Below the pieces are notes generated by a model that was not told the DNA's origin, searched no databases, and saw nothing but the letters and a program-made list of their open reading frames with translations. From NCBI GenBank assembly GCA_026168455.1, contig CM047430.1, positions 21,594,735 through 21,658,734 of the forward strand: a DNA stretch of 64,000 bases, written 5' to 3'. A program made the position numbers and the translations under genes. Every line of letters starts with the position of its first letter. Position 1 is the first letter of the stretch. Below are positions 20,397 to 31,520 of this stretch, in pieces. Source of the DNA: Theocolax elegans. Taxonomy: Eukaryota > Arthropoda > Insecta > Hymenoptera > Cerocephalidae.

Positions 20397-21850
20397 TTTA
20401 TCCATAGTAGCCATTGGATATCTATCTTTCCGCGTCATCTTGTTTATATCTCGGTAATCTATGCAGAACTATACCGATCCGTTAGGTGTTTTTTCCATCA
20501 CCGACGTACTGCTCCAATCACCGGCAAATCTCGTAATAACATCATTACGCAGCATCTTATTCACTTCATCTCATGCAATTTCCAACATCATTCGGTTGCA
20601 CCGAACGTATCCGACGATTTCAGCAAAATATTTTCCACTAGGTACCTAACACGTTTTCGTTGGTCCTCTTGTGACTCCTGTATGCATGTGCGATGATCGG
20701 CTTGCCTCTATTCATCTTCTACGGCCATCTCTTTTTTTTCGACCAACGGGTTATAGTTATCTTCCACGGCGAGGTTATAGGAGTGCGGCTAGGAATCAGC
20801 TGACTTTCTGTCCCCAGCGAGCAAGTTCCCCAACTTGACACGGACCTCAGCACAGCCAGGGCAAATGCTGAATGCTATTCCTGAGTTCCCGCATACCTGG
20901 TTAGATTCCTGTGGTCTGTATGACGGTGACTGAGGTCTAAACACCTTCTCCGGACATTGCGCTGCTTGGTGTCCCGTAGTGGCATACACAAAACATTTTA
21001 CGCTCGCCATTCCGCTGCTCAATGCTCCATCTGGCAATTAAAGCAGGGACCGTAAATTTTCCGATTATCAGACGCCTTTGGCTTGAATGCTCCATTCATT
21101 GACTCATTCGGCCGTGTGCCATTCTGCTGACATGGATACTGCTTACTTTCCCATCTACCAACATAATCAATTGTCCGAGTCTATTAACCTCGATTTACTA
21201 TAGCTGCATAGTCTCTGCATAGACTCAGCCGCCACACTCGGCAAAACGTCCTTCTTCTGACGTTTTAGCTTCTCAACTACCTCCAAGTTTTGTCTTTTAG
21301 CCTTTATGAACCTTCCTCTTGACGATAACCTCAGCGTCTTCCTCCACGTCTACATGCGACAGCGCAGCGTCCTTAAGTTATGTCGATCGTCCATTGTATG
21401 CTACTACAGGGATTCTCGTTCTCTCAACCGGCGGTGGTGGGGTACATCAGCTGTTTATTTCTTGCTGGCGTTTCCATTTTCGTCTGCAATACTCCAGATC
21501 GTTAAAATCTTCTAGCTTACTTAACATTGCTGTCGTATTCTCTGGCAGAAGATTTTGGCATGCTATCTCAACTAACGCCTTCACTAACGGTGGTTTCTTA
21601 AAATGCCCGACGATAATTCGTAGGTTGAAAAGATAACGCGTGATCTTCTCTCCTTTATCTTGCGTTCGGCGGTGTAGCTCATTAAGCAAATCCTCTTGGT
21701 TAAATTGACCCATGAATTAATGTCAGAGTTGACGCTGAAAAACGCGCCACGACGAAATTCGACGAAATTCGACCTGTACCACCGGGTGGCGTTCTTGCTG
21801 AGAATGCAAGATAACGTTCCCAACAACTGTTCTTTCTACGATCATTCAAC
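20397..21850 (-). pseudogene. Gypsy relic: Gag and start of RT
   Basis: On the minus strand, 21850-21447 encodes Gag (LSCILSKNATRWYRS, LLNELHRRTQ, KITRYLFNLRIIVGHFKKP, NLLPENT). 21037-20789 holds a zinc knuckle whose second Cys has become Tyr (CFVYATTGHQAAQC) and a further Cys pair. 20650-20400 reads VNKMLRNDVITRFAG, WSSTSVMEKTPNGSV (stop) FCIDYRDINKM and DRYPMATMDK, the beginning of the RT fingers. It ends at the R1-clade LINE. The missing RT palm to RNase H section fits the relic at 15890-16640 being the other half. Confidence 0.75.
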
Positions 21851-22371
21851 TGATTAAGAAACTCGTGTAGCATTTTTCTCTCGCGTTACCGGCAAATTTG
21901 AGTCTCCAAGTCTTTAGCATATTCATGCTGAGAAGCCTCATATCTGATTTGAGACTGATTGAACTGGACGACTTCCCTTTACGAGACTGCAAGTACGTGA
22001 ATTCTTTGTCGGAATCACTTTCCAATCGGCTAGGATTAATCCGCGCTGTTTTCGTCTCTTCGAGCCATTGCTTACTACACTACCGATGGAAGCGGTCTGC
22101 TTTCGGCTATCGTGATCTGCATTGTTATCCTTTTTAAAATTGTTATCCTTTTTTGAGAATCAAAAAAAATTTTCGAAAAATTTCAAAAAATTTTCCGGTG
22201 TATTCTTTAATTTATTTAAAACATTTTTCGAAGTATAAAATTTTTTAAAAGTTCCGAGTTATAACTTCTAACGTATCCGGTAGAAATATCAGTGAAATGA
22301 CAAACCCCACATTTTAGGATGATGCTAGTTCTATTATTTACGTTTTTGGTTTCGAAAATATGTGCTAGTTT
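21850..22371. other. Unassigned stretch
   Basis: No recognisable coding sequence. 22140-22260 is rich in attttcgaaaaatttc-like phrases and runs of A or T. Confidence 0.3.
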
Positions 22372-22768
22372 TTGATTACAGAGTCATTACGTACGCAGAT
22401 TGATACAAAATCCTCATTTTTTTATCGTATTCTTGCGAACATAAATAATATTGAATTTCTTTTATGGAATTTTTTATTTCCAATTTTTGATGGTATTCCT
22501 ATGGGGTTTGCTATTTCACCTCCTTTTGCTGATATTACAATGGATGATTTGGAAATTAAATGTTTAAATATTTGAAAAACCACTTATAATCGTACCCCAT
22601 TGTTTTATTATAAATATGTTGATAATACAATCATGTGCATAAATAGACGTCATATTGATTTGGTTAAAAACATATTTAATTTTTAGAATGAAAATTTGCA
22701 ATTTACTTACGAAATAAATATTAACAATAAGATCAATTTTCTAGACATAACTTTAACTATAAATAATA
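22372..22768 (+). pseudogene. Penelope-like element, reverse transcriptase fragment
   Basis: The plus strand encodes FDGIPMGFAISPPFADITMD (matching the GxPMGSxxSPxxADIxMxxLE motif of Penelope RTs), LFYYKYVDNTIMCI (the catalytic YVDD box with the second Asp changed to Asn) and NNKINFLDITLTI (the FLDxxL motif). Stops occur after about 67 codons and before ENLQFTYE. The fragment is cut at 22768 by the left end of a foldback transposon. Confidence 0.75.
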
Positions 22769-23119
22769 ACACCGGCACACTAAAAAGCGCTCTGACACAT
22801 GAACCAAACCAACATATCTGTATGTTTTTCGGATCGCTAAATTCGAATCCGGGGTCGGTTTGACCCCATCACATCAGGGTCAAAGTCAGTTTAAGGTCAA
22901 ATCGAGAAGAGACGGTTTATGCCGAGAAAAATGCTATACTTTTATGATTTTCAGGTCGGTAAATCCGAATCCGAGATCGGTTTGACCCCATCATGTCAGG
23001 GTCAAGGTCTGTTGAGGGTCTAATTAGGAAGAAACCGTTTAAGCCAAGCAAAATGCCATAAATTTATGTTCTGCAGGTCGCTCAAACGAATGCGAGGTCT
23101 GTTTGACCTCATCGCCCAT

Positions 23120-23370
23120 TGGCAGACTTGTGTAATCATTTCCATTGTGAAGCAGTACTGCCTCGAGACTCCGTTTTGAAGAGTATATAAACAATCTCCA
23201 TTCTTTAGGACTATAACAGTCCTGCTTCATTTCATTCATCAAAGTGCTAGCATCCGTACAATATACCAAACTGCACTCTTCATCTTTGTTAAAGTGTTTG
23301 CGGAATGTCTCCTCTCGAATCCTGTAGAAAGTTGATTTCGTTCCCTTTTCTTTTATTTTAAAACATATTT
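23120..23370 (-). repeat. Inverted copy of part of the transposon-borne gene
   Basis: The minus strand reads LVYCTDASTLMNEMKQDCY, WRLFIYSSKRSLEAVLLH and NGNDYTSLP, the same stretch found on the plus strand at 24150-24360. It passes directly into the terminal repeat at its inner side (about 23130). It makes the two arms of the element complementary well beyond the terminal repeats. Confidence 0.75.
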
Positions 23371-23799
23371 AAATAGTAGTTTAAATAGTTTACTTTGTTT
23401 AACAACAAAAAATATTTGATTTAAACTGTACGCGTCAAAATAACCAACACTTTTGTTACTGCATTTCAACAGATAACATTCTGCCGAATTGATAGCTCTG
23501 TAGTTGAATTACAACAAACATAAGTTAGTTGTATAAACAGATACGCGGTTAAATCAACCATGTTATTTTCTCAGGGTAACGTTCTTTTTTGTTTTAATGT
23601 TTTCGTTCACTTGAATGTCTCTCTGTATCTGCATCTAGGGCACCTCCACGCGGTGACGGCGGGCAACGGAATTGCAACGCTATCATTGTCATCAAGCGAC
23701 CGCAGCTTCTTATTGGTTGGCGACTTGGTTGATAAAGAGTATAAAGCTACAAGAAGAACTCATGGTTCAACCAACCATTAATGTTGTCGCGACAGAAAT

Positions 23800-24950
23800 A
23801 TGTTCTGCTTTATTTGCGGGAGATATGAAGTAAGTAAATTGCGTAGTAAAATGACCAACAGTAGAAGTATATATAGTGAATGTTATAAGAGTGTACTTTC
23901 CAGTCAAGATTATGCGTTTGCTCCTTATAGTATCTGCTGCTTTTGCTACAACATGCTGAGGCGATGAAATGCAAAGAAAAACAATAAAGTTTTAAAGTAC
24001 AGTTTACCAGTAATATGGTCTATTTCTGAATCACAAGAAGACTGCTACTTTTGCAATACAGCTGTTGAGGGATTCAATGCGAAGACAAAATAAAAAATAC
24101 CTTACTCAAAAGTGTCTTCAGCTGTACCGGCTAATATTCAGGGATAATAACTTTCTACAGGAATCAAGAGAAGACATTCCGGAAACACTTTAACAAAGAC
24201 GAAGAGGGCAGTTTGGTATATTGTACGGATGTTAGCGGTTTGATGAATGAAATGAAGCAAGACTGTTATGTTCCTAAAAAATGAAGATTGTTTATATACT
24301 CTTCAAAACGGAGTCTCGAGGCAGTACTGCTTCACAATGGAAATGATTACGCAAGTCTGCCAATAGCATACTTGACGCGATTAAAAGAAAGTTACGAAAA
24401 TGTCCAATATATATTAGAAAACATTCGTTATAATGCGCATAGATGTCAAATTTGTGGTGATTTGAAAATTATAACGATCCTCTTAGGTCAACAATCAGGA
24501 TTTACAAAGTATCCGTGTTTCTTGTGTTTGTGGGATAGTAGAGATCGCGCGAATCATTACGAAAAAAAGGTTTGGTAAGCAAGAGCAAGACTCTAACCAG
24601 GGAATTACAATATACTGAAACAGCCTTTAGCTGATCCATCAGAAGTATTACTTTCGCCTCTCCATATAAAACTCGGGGTAATGAAACAATTTGTGAAGGA
24701 TTTAGATAAGGAAGGACAATGTTTTCAATATCTGACAAATCATTTTCCTCAACTGACTAAATCTAAGTTGATAGAAGGGATATTCAATAGACCTCAGATT
24801 AGAAAACTATTTTACGATGAACGGTTCATAAATACAATGGACGTCTTCGAAAAAGCTGCATGGCTTAGTTTTCGAAATGTTGCTCGAAACTTGTTGGAGA
24901 ATGAGAAATGTGTTGACTATGAAGCAATCGTAGCATGTTCAGTGACCTGA
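23800..24950 (+). pseudogene. Transposon-borne gene of unknown function
   Basis: The frame starts at an ATG near 23801 with MFCFICGRYEVSKLRSK, continues through APYSICCFCYNML, then SISESQEDCYFC (paired Cys, zinc-ribbon-like). From 24205 it reads LVYCTDVSGLMNEMKQDCY, FIYSSKRSLEAVLLHNGN, QICGDLKIITILLGQQSGFT, YPCFLCLWDSRDRANH, MKQFVKDLDKEGQCFQYL and IFNRPQIRKLFYDERFINTM, ending near 24950. At least five stops or frameshifts break it. I recognise the family as one repeated in arthropod and hydrozoan genomes; its central part resembles an RNase H-like core, but that is only an impression. A TATATATAG at about 23870 lies inside the frame, so the promoter is unclear. Confidence 0.6.
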
Positions 24951-25130
24951 AAAACATAAAAGTATGGCATTTTGCTCGGTTTTAACGGTTTCTTCCCAAT
25001 TTGACCTTGAACTGTCCATGACCCTGGTATTAGGGGGTCAAACCAACCTCGGATTCGGATTCAGCAAACCAAAAAACATGTATGGTGGTCTAGTTTGGAT
25101 GTCAGACCGCTTTTTTTGTGTGCCGGTGTT

Positions 25131-25589
25131 GTCAAGTAGTACACTTCGTAATCTTTCAACGAAACTTTGCACATAACTTAAAAATGGTTTTTTATTTATT
25201 TAAATTATTAAAAATCTACCTGGCCCTTAAGAAATTACTTTTACAGAAAAGTACAGAAGTTATTGAGTAACTTGAATAAGGATGAACAACGATAGCTTAT
25301 CCATTTAATTAATATTATTTTAAATTTAAAATTATTCGAGTCAATTTGACTATTAAACATTTATATGTTATTCAGTATTGTAATAAATATATTGCTTAAC
25401 GTGTCAAAACTATTCAACGAATTTCCAAATGCTTTTTGCTTTCGACACATATAAATTTTACAGAAATGGATAAAAAGTTATTGTTAACTATGTAATATGA
25501 GCTATCTGAGCAATAACATTGCTCAAAGGTATGAACCTTAGTTTACTAGTCTTCCTTTAAATGAATAGTGACCTTAAATAGCTGTCAGC
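25131..25589. other. AT-rich unassigned stretch
   Basis: Nothing recognisable. It separates the foldback transposon from the 3' end of the LINE below. Confidence 0.3.
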
Positions 25590-25697
25590 GAACCCTTTAA
25601 CTATGAGAGGGAGAAAGGGAGAGATAACTAGATATTGATTAGGTTTCTTGGGGTAGAAACCCAGTAAACACAATTGACAGTAGGCGCCAATACATGG

Positions 25698-26549
25698 GCT
25701 ATTTCACGTCAAGTGGTACGATGAAAATTTTAAATCGCTCCAAAATTTGAGAACAGGCCGGAAATAGAAGATAGAAAAAAAATTTTAGGTGTTAAAAATA
25801 ATTTGCCTAAGAGTTATTCCACCATGAAAAATGGAAATTTTACAATTTTTTAGAAAAATTACTATTTTTAAAGCCATTTATCTCAAAATCTATTCATTTT
25901 TTAGAAAAAACATTATCAACAACTTTTGTTTAAAATAATCTTTACAACTTATCTACCCTGGTTACAAACACCGCTCAAAAGATCACATTGTTTGAGAGCT
26001 TTCGAATGGCGGTGGTTAAATTATTGGCCAAGACCACTGGTGAAAGTTATGCCTTATAAACCTCATAAAATCACTAATTTTCATGTATTTTAGGGCATAA
26101 CCTACAACAGCGATCTTGGCCAATAAGCTAACCACTGCCATTCGCAAGCTCTCGAAAAATGTGATCTTTTGAGCTGTGTTAGATCAAAATCGATTGTGGC
26201 GTGGTCGCCTTTTTTTGATGTTCAATATTTCCGGGCGTTCTATCTCTTTAAGATTTTAAAATTAAGAATTGTAACCAGGGTAGATAAGTTGTAAAGATTA
26301 TTTTAAACAAAAGTTGTTGATAATGTTTTTTCAAAAAAATGAATAGATTTTGAGATAAATGGCTTTAAAAATAGTAATTTTTCTAAAAAATTGTAAAATT
26401 TCCATTTTTCATGGTGGAATAACTCTTAGGCAAATCATTTTTACACCTAAAATTTTTTTTCTATCTTTTGGAAGATATTTCCAGCCTGTTCTCAAATTTT
26501 GGAGCAATTTAAAATTTTCATCGTACCACTTGACGTGAAATAGCCCATA
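25698..26549. mobile_element. 850 bp palindromic MITE
   Basis: The left end atgggctatttcacgtcaag is repeated exactly inverted at the right end. The inverted similarity continues for about 280 bp as near-identical arms and then, less perfectly, to the centre near 26080 (for example attggccaagacc against gatcttggccaat). An unpaired segment of about 85 bp (26180-26265) lies in the right arm. The whole element could fold into one long hairpin. It has no coding capacity and interrupts the LINE between the RT C-terminus and the 3' UTR. Confidence 0.85.
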
Positions 26550-26559
26550 TATATATATA

Positions 26560-28030
26560 CAAAACAATAAATTCGATGAACTCGACCAATAACCACCCCA
26601 GTTTGAGGCGGTAGGGCGTTACGTGCTCTCTCCAGGGTATGTTTCCCCACACAAGGCGAACACATGCGTTTAATAAACGTTGAAGTTTTAAATTCCTAGT
26701 GGCGTCTAAGTCGTGAAAGACTGCGCACGCATAGTCAAAGTTTGGGAAAACAAGTGCCTCCACAAGATGTTTCCTATTTTGACGCGAGAGAGCACGTTTG
26801 AAAAATCTTAGAGAGTGTAAGATTCCATGGACACGCTGCGATATTGACGCGACCTGACGAGACCAATCCAGGGTAGGGGCACTCCAGACGCCCAGTGATT
26901 TGACTTCTGTAGCATATTCGAGAAAGTTGTCACCGATCTTAATCTTTGGCGCCGAATCTAAGTTAATGAGCGAGATAAAGGACTGACTACCCAGGATCAA
27001 CACTTTCATTTTGTTCACATTTAAACTTAATCCGTTTGATCTCGCACAGTTATCCATCGCATTTGCATCCTCTGAAATTCTCTGGACTCCTTGAGCGAGA
27101 TCAGCAGGAAGGAAAGAGTGATAATTTGGGTGTCATCCGCGAAAACCATGTGGTCTAAGTGTTTTAAGGCACTCGGCAAGTCGTTGATAAAAATAGAGAA
27201 AAGAAGTGGGCCCAGGACACTTCCCTGTGGAACCCCCCTGGTTGTGTCAAGCCAAGCCGAACTAGTACCTAGTTCATCTACCACTGTCTGGGAACGGCCT
27301 ACAAGGTAGTGAAAAACCAGGTCATGACCGTGTCGGAACAGCCCAGAGAACGCAATTTATACAATAAGATATCGTGCGGAACCGAATCGAACGCTTTAGA
27401 AAAGTCGAACAGAATGAGGACGGTGATCATGCTCTTATCAATTGCTCTCCTAATATCATTAAGTACACTAATTAGGGCCGGCTGAGTACTGTGCCCCCGG
27501 CGAAAGCCCGCTTGTCTCTCCATGATTAAGTTATTTTTGTTTAAGTAATCCATTAGCTGTTCATGTACAAGTTTCTCAAGAATCTTGGAGATTTTGCAGA
27601 GCTTAGCGATGGGTCTAGTATCAGACGGCAAGATCACCCTGCCCGACTTGGCCAATGGAAAGAGGAGGGATTTAGTTCAAGGCTCCGGAAAGGATCCGGT
27701 TAAAAGAGAGGAATTGAATAAATCAGCTAGATGGGGTGCGACCTGGGGTGCTATGTATTTTAACATGGAGACGAAAATTCCGTCAAAGCCTATGGCTTTA
27801 GATGAAGCCCTGGAGATGGTAGAAAGGACTTTGTACGGAGAAATATAAACAAAGTGGAAGAAAGTTGTGGGATAAAAGGGAGGCAAAACGCCCGAGGATG
27901 AGATGTGTGACTGAAGATGAGTAAGAGTGAAGCGAGAAGATGAATACGTAATGGATGCATAATGAGTGTTGAGCTGATCTAGTGAAAACATGGTAAGAGG
28001 TGACTGAGTTGGTTTAGTCGCGAGACCCAT
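26560..28030 (-). pseudogene. LINE reverse transcriptase domain (ORF2)
   Basis: Recognisable pieces in order: SSKAIGFDGIFVSMLKYI; RPIAKLCKISKILEKLVHEQ, RQAGFRRGHSTQPALISV, LFDFSKAFDSVPHDILL (27655-27299); RGVPQGSVLGPLLFSIFIND and the catalytic HMVFADDTQI (27284-27027); LSLNVNKMKVLILGSQ and FKRALSRQNRKHLVEALVFP, PYRLKLGWL (27057-26570). Three frame changes separate them. Catalytic Asp residues are retained. The C-terminus is cut by the palindrome at 26549. Confidence 0.85.
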
Positions 28031-28045
28031 GTTCCTGAGCTCTCT

Positions 28046-29263
28046 CTATAAACCTGTGGGGTTGGATGCCGAATTGATTTTGCTATTAAAATACATAAGT
28101 TTACTAGAATCTAGGTAGTTTTTAACTAGACTACGGAGATCTTTAAAGATCTGGTAGTCTGAGTTCAGGCCCGTGGCCAAGTACCTCTTATAAGCCATGT
28201 TGCGAGCTTTAATGTTATGTCTTATACATGGGGTGATCCAGGGTTTGATGGAGTTTCTAATGGTGATGAGTCTTGCTGGTGCAAGGGAATCGAAAGTATG
28301 TAAAATAGATGAAACGAGGTTGGGAAGGAGGCTTAATAGGGATGGGCAACGGAGAGGCAGCATCAAGGTAGAACGAGAGGAAGAGAATGTGTGACCAGGC
28401 GAAATAGGTGACGGATGAGATGTAGATGAACAAGACGAGATGGTGGAAGAGTTAGAATGCGGTGAAGCACGATCGAAAGCGACCGAGAAAATCGCAGCAG
28501 CCTCCGACAGATCGAGCCGGGCAATATTGCGCGACCCTATCCTCCTTGCAACAGGCGTTGGTTTAGTAAACTCGAGTTCAAGAACAATGTAGTCATGCCC
28601 TGCTGCAAAGGGCACAGCTGACCTAAAGTATTTAAAAACTGGCGGAGGGTTGCGTACGACAAACAGGTCAAGCCATGGGTGAGATGAGGTAGTAGAGGTA
28701 TGAGTATGATGAGTAGGATCGGATTTGATCAGGAAAAGGTTTAATGAATCGAAGTACGACTCCAACATGGCGGACGACCCATCCTTCTTGCACATATTAA
28801 CGTTAAAATCTCCGGTAATGACAACCTGATCACAAGTGTGCAAGAAATTAGTCACTGAATCGAAGAATTTTGATGGGTAAGTCGCTGAGGGCCTCCTGTA
28901 AACCACACAAAAGAGTAGCGAACTAGTTAGACTATGGATTTGAAAGATCATGAACTTCAGGGAGTTGTAAAAGACAAAGTCAGAGGGAGCTACAAGCTTA
29001 ACATCAAGATTACTTCTGATGTAAGCTGCAACACCCCCCTCTTCCTTTCCAACACGATCTAATCTATGTAATGTGTAGTTTGGAAGGCCCAACATGTCTG
29101 AGGAGTCGTACTCAGTGAGAAATGTTTCGGAGAGAGCAATGATGTCATGATTAAAAGGAAGAACTAGTGATTCAATGGATGAGAAATGGGTCTTTAATCT
29201 CTTAATGTTTACACGAAAGATGGAGAATGAAGAGTTAGTTGGAGATGAGGCCTGGCCAGGCAA
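28046..29263 (-). pseudogene. LINE endonuclease domain (ORF2 N-terminus)
   Basis: An open frame of 405 codons. ALSETFLTEYDSSDM holds the catalytic Glu, LDRVGKEEGGVAAYIRSNL and VVYRRPSATYPSKFF the next blocks, VITGDFNVNM the Asp/Asn motif, and FAAGHDYIVLELEF stands where the SDHxxI/V motif usually lies (the Ser-Asp pair is altered to Gly-His-Asp). It ends in a long connector with SIKPWITPCIRHNIKARN, typical of the segment leading to the RT. The frame is uninterrupted, so this part decayed last or was kept longest. Confidence 0.85.
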
Positions 29264-29266
29264 ACC

Positions 29267-29984
29267 CTATTTCGGAGAGGTAGTATTTGGAGACGAAACC
29301 TTAAAGATGTCCGCTTCTGAGCGAATCGGAAAGAGTTGCCCTCCCTTGGTTAAACGCATAAAAACAGTAAAATTTTTGACAAGAGGCCTCGCGAAACCCA
29401 AATCGGTGGATCGGTGAAACGCTTTAGATAGTAATTCGTGAAGCTGCTTGGGCCACAACGCACGCAAAAATATCGGCCCAGTTTCACCCGCACCGAAAAG
29501 AGAATCCGCCGAGACTCCCTTGAGAAGGCGCGCTTTCTCCAGAATAAGATCTCTGGTAGAGGGCGAAGAAAACCGGAGAACAATTCTATATTTATTATTA
29601 TTAATATTAATAATACTGTTAGCGGTAGAGGTCGAAGTCGCCAAACCCAAATTCTGTTTAACCGGTTTATCTCGAATTTCAAAGATTTTTTCTAAAGCTT
29701 CCCCTTCAGAAATGGCCAGGTTAACCGGAATGCCGCGAATAAGAATTTCACAGGCGTCACTAATGGGAGTCGCGGTAGTCCCCACAGTATCGATCCCCAT
29801 AGTTCGCTGATTTGGCCTCGTTCGCGCTCTCGAGTGCACCTAAACGGTTTGGCACGCCGGCGAATCTTTCCTCCGTCGCTGCTTCCATCAGCAAAACCCA
29901 CGAATTCAGCTCCCGAATCTCACTAGCCAGTCCCTGCACTGAGGATTCAATACGCGAAACCAAACTCTCGAGTTTCGACTCCAA
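29267..29984 (-). pseudogene. LINE ORF1, frameshifted
   Basis: The N-terminal part (29984-29800) is a coiled-coil-like stretch ([20 protein letters not shown], then LGALESANEAKS). After a frame change near 29800 it reads CEILIRGIPVNLAISEGEAL, KYRIVLRFSSPSTRDLILEK and AFHRSTDLGFARPLVKNFTV, the RNA-binding-like core of ORF1 in CR1-like elements. No zinc knuckle is present. Confidence 0.7.
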
Positions 29985-29999
29985 ACGGCTCGCGAACTC

Positions 30000-30000
<1 letters not shown>

Positions 30001-30093
<93 letters not shown>
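30001..30093. repeat. (GA)n microsatellite
   Basis: A 93 bp pure GA run. It is the 3' tail of the LINE copy to its right, probably expanded by slippage. Confidence 0.95.
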
Positions 30094-30097
<4 letters not shown>

Positions 30098-30940
30098 TTT
30101 ATTGGGTTTATAGGGCTAGAAACCCCGTTAACAGCTAATACATAGGTTGTGCTATAACGTAATTACAATAAAATAAATGTAACAAATTTGCGCATAAAAA
30201 ACAACAATTGTCGCTATAAAAATTAAAATTAAAATTAAAATTAAAATTAAAACAATATTTATAATATAAAAAGAAAAATAAAAATAATTATAATATAAAA
30301 ATGTAAAATAACAAAGCAAAACTTAAGGAAAAAATCCATTCAATAAAATTAATGGATTAAACGTCACGAAATAAAGCATACAGTGTAAAGCATAAAATAA
30401 CGCAAAATTCGCATGAACACAAATTTCAAATTACAATAATAAGTAGGCGGATGAACAATAATAATAATAATATGCAAAAAGTACATATAATATCACATAG
30501 CCTAGTTCAGTTTTTATGAATGCACGATCTGAGGACGGATCAGGTTTGCTCACACAACTCTGTCTTCTCAGTGTAAACAGTTGAGATTAAATAAATGATT
30601 AAACAATGTTGATTTCAAATGATCAAAGCGCGAAGGATCAAATGAAATGAATCGGAATGAATTTAACAGTTTAGAGGTAGTTATGACAAAAGATTTATTT
30701 AACGATTCTGTACATGGAGGATGATAGGATAGGGGTTTAGGAGGAAGTCGACAAAGATATCGATGATGATGTGCTGAATTGTCGATCTTAATGAAATATT
30801 CAGCAAGATATCACAGTAAGTCAGCAGATAAAATATAATACAAATAAAACAACATAATACATCTGTCAGTCGCAATACTAAAATACAAATTAAAATTAGA
30901 CGACACATAAAGCATTCATTCGTCATTACCATCTCTCGTC
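30001..30940 (-). mobile_element. Second copy of the LINE, 5'-truncated, with (CT)n tail
   Basis: The plus strand shows an uninterrupted (GA)n run at 30001-30093; on the minus strand this is a (CT)n tail that follows the LINE end gccctataaacccaataaag. Upstream on the minus strand the sequence encodes YLAEYFIKIDNSAHHHRYL and CTESLNKSFVITTSKLLNSF, the C-terminus of ORF2. It matches the plus-strand fragment at 12755-13456. It is inserted at the 5' end of ORF1 of the LINE at 25590-30000, in the same orientation. Confidence 0.75.
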
Positions 30941-31520
30941 ATCTGACTTCCCTTGAATACTTTTATTCAAGTGTATGTGGATATCGGTACAACATAGACT
31001 AACAAAATAAATAAATAAAAAAAAGAGAGAGAGAATACCATCGCGCCAACAGTAACTAGTGAGACGTGTGATATGTAACAATAGTGTTTCTTTCAATTTT
31101 TTTGTAAGCGCCTAAAGAGATGCCAGCTTAACATTTTTGCAACAAAGGATTATTTATGTAGCCCCACACAAGATAAAGTGCGCGAAATAGCAGAGTGCTA
31201 AGATAGGGTGCCAAGATGGCGTCGAGTAAGAAACATCCTCCAGATAAGCTCGACAGTGGTATGTATCGTTTGTGAAAGTGTATACCACAGAAGTAATTTT
31301 GAAAAAAAAAATCATAAATATGTGGGTGAAAACCTAATAATCTGTTCGGATCACAGGCTTAAGGGGGTGCCATAGTAAAAAACTATCGACGAATCGTCGG
31401 TAATATAGTAAGCTCTAATGTACTAGTAGCGCCATCATCCGTTGAAAAATTATATTAATCTATAACCTCAAAGTAGATGGCGCCAATAGTACATTCCAGC
31501 TATCATATTCATTCGCAAAT
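30941..31520. other. Unassigned stretch with a possible first exon
   Basis: Contains ATGGCGTCGAGTAAGAAAC at 31216, in a good start context (ccaagATGG), encoding MASSKKHPPDKLDSG before a gtatgt donor at 31259. This could be the first coding exon of an unknown plus-strand gene, but no second exon is found and chance cannot be excluded. The rest shows nothing recognisable. Confidence 0.25.

Larger units (their letters stand above)
22769..25130. mobile_element. Foldback-type DNA transposon with 122 bp subterminal repeats
   Basis: The ends are inverted: the left end reads caccggcacactaaaaagcg and the right end its near reverse complement at 25098-25130. Inside each end are phrases with gaatccgaggtcggtttgac and agggtcaaggtc; on the left they recur at about 22831, 22953 and 23074, a 122 bp period. 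The left arm (to about 23370) also carries an inverted fragment of the coding region, so the element is a partial head-to-head structure. The right part (23800-24950, plus) holds the most complete gene copy. A related element is at 57063-58334. Confidence 0.75.
25590..30000 (-). mobile_element. LINE (CR1/Jockey-like), nearly full length, split by a palindrome
   Basis: Minus strand order: ORF1 (29984-29267), ORF2 endonuclease (29263-28046), RT (28030-26560), then an 850 bp palindromic element (25698-26549), then a LINE 3' end (25690-25590) with tgggtttctaccccaagaaa and a pyrimidine-rich tail. The 3' end resembles that of the truncated copies at 13400 and 30094. ORF2 is broken into several frames. 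The element is the acceptor for a second, 5'-truncated copy at its 5' side. Confidence 0.75.

Noticed and set aside
29812..30138. Frame encoding alternating Arg and Glu
   Set aside because: It is the translation of the (GA)n microsatellite and antisense to LINE ORF1.
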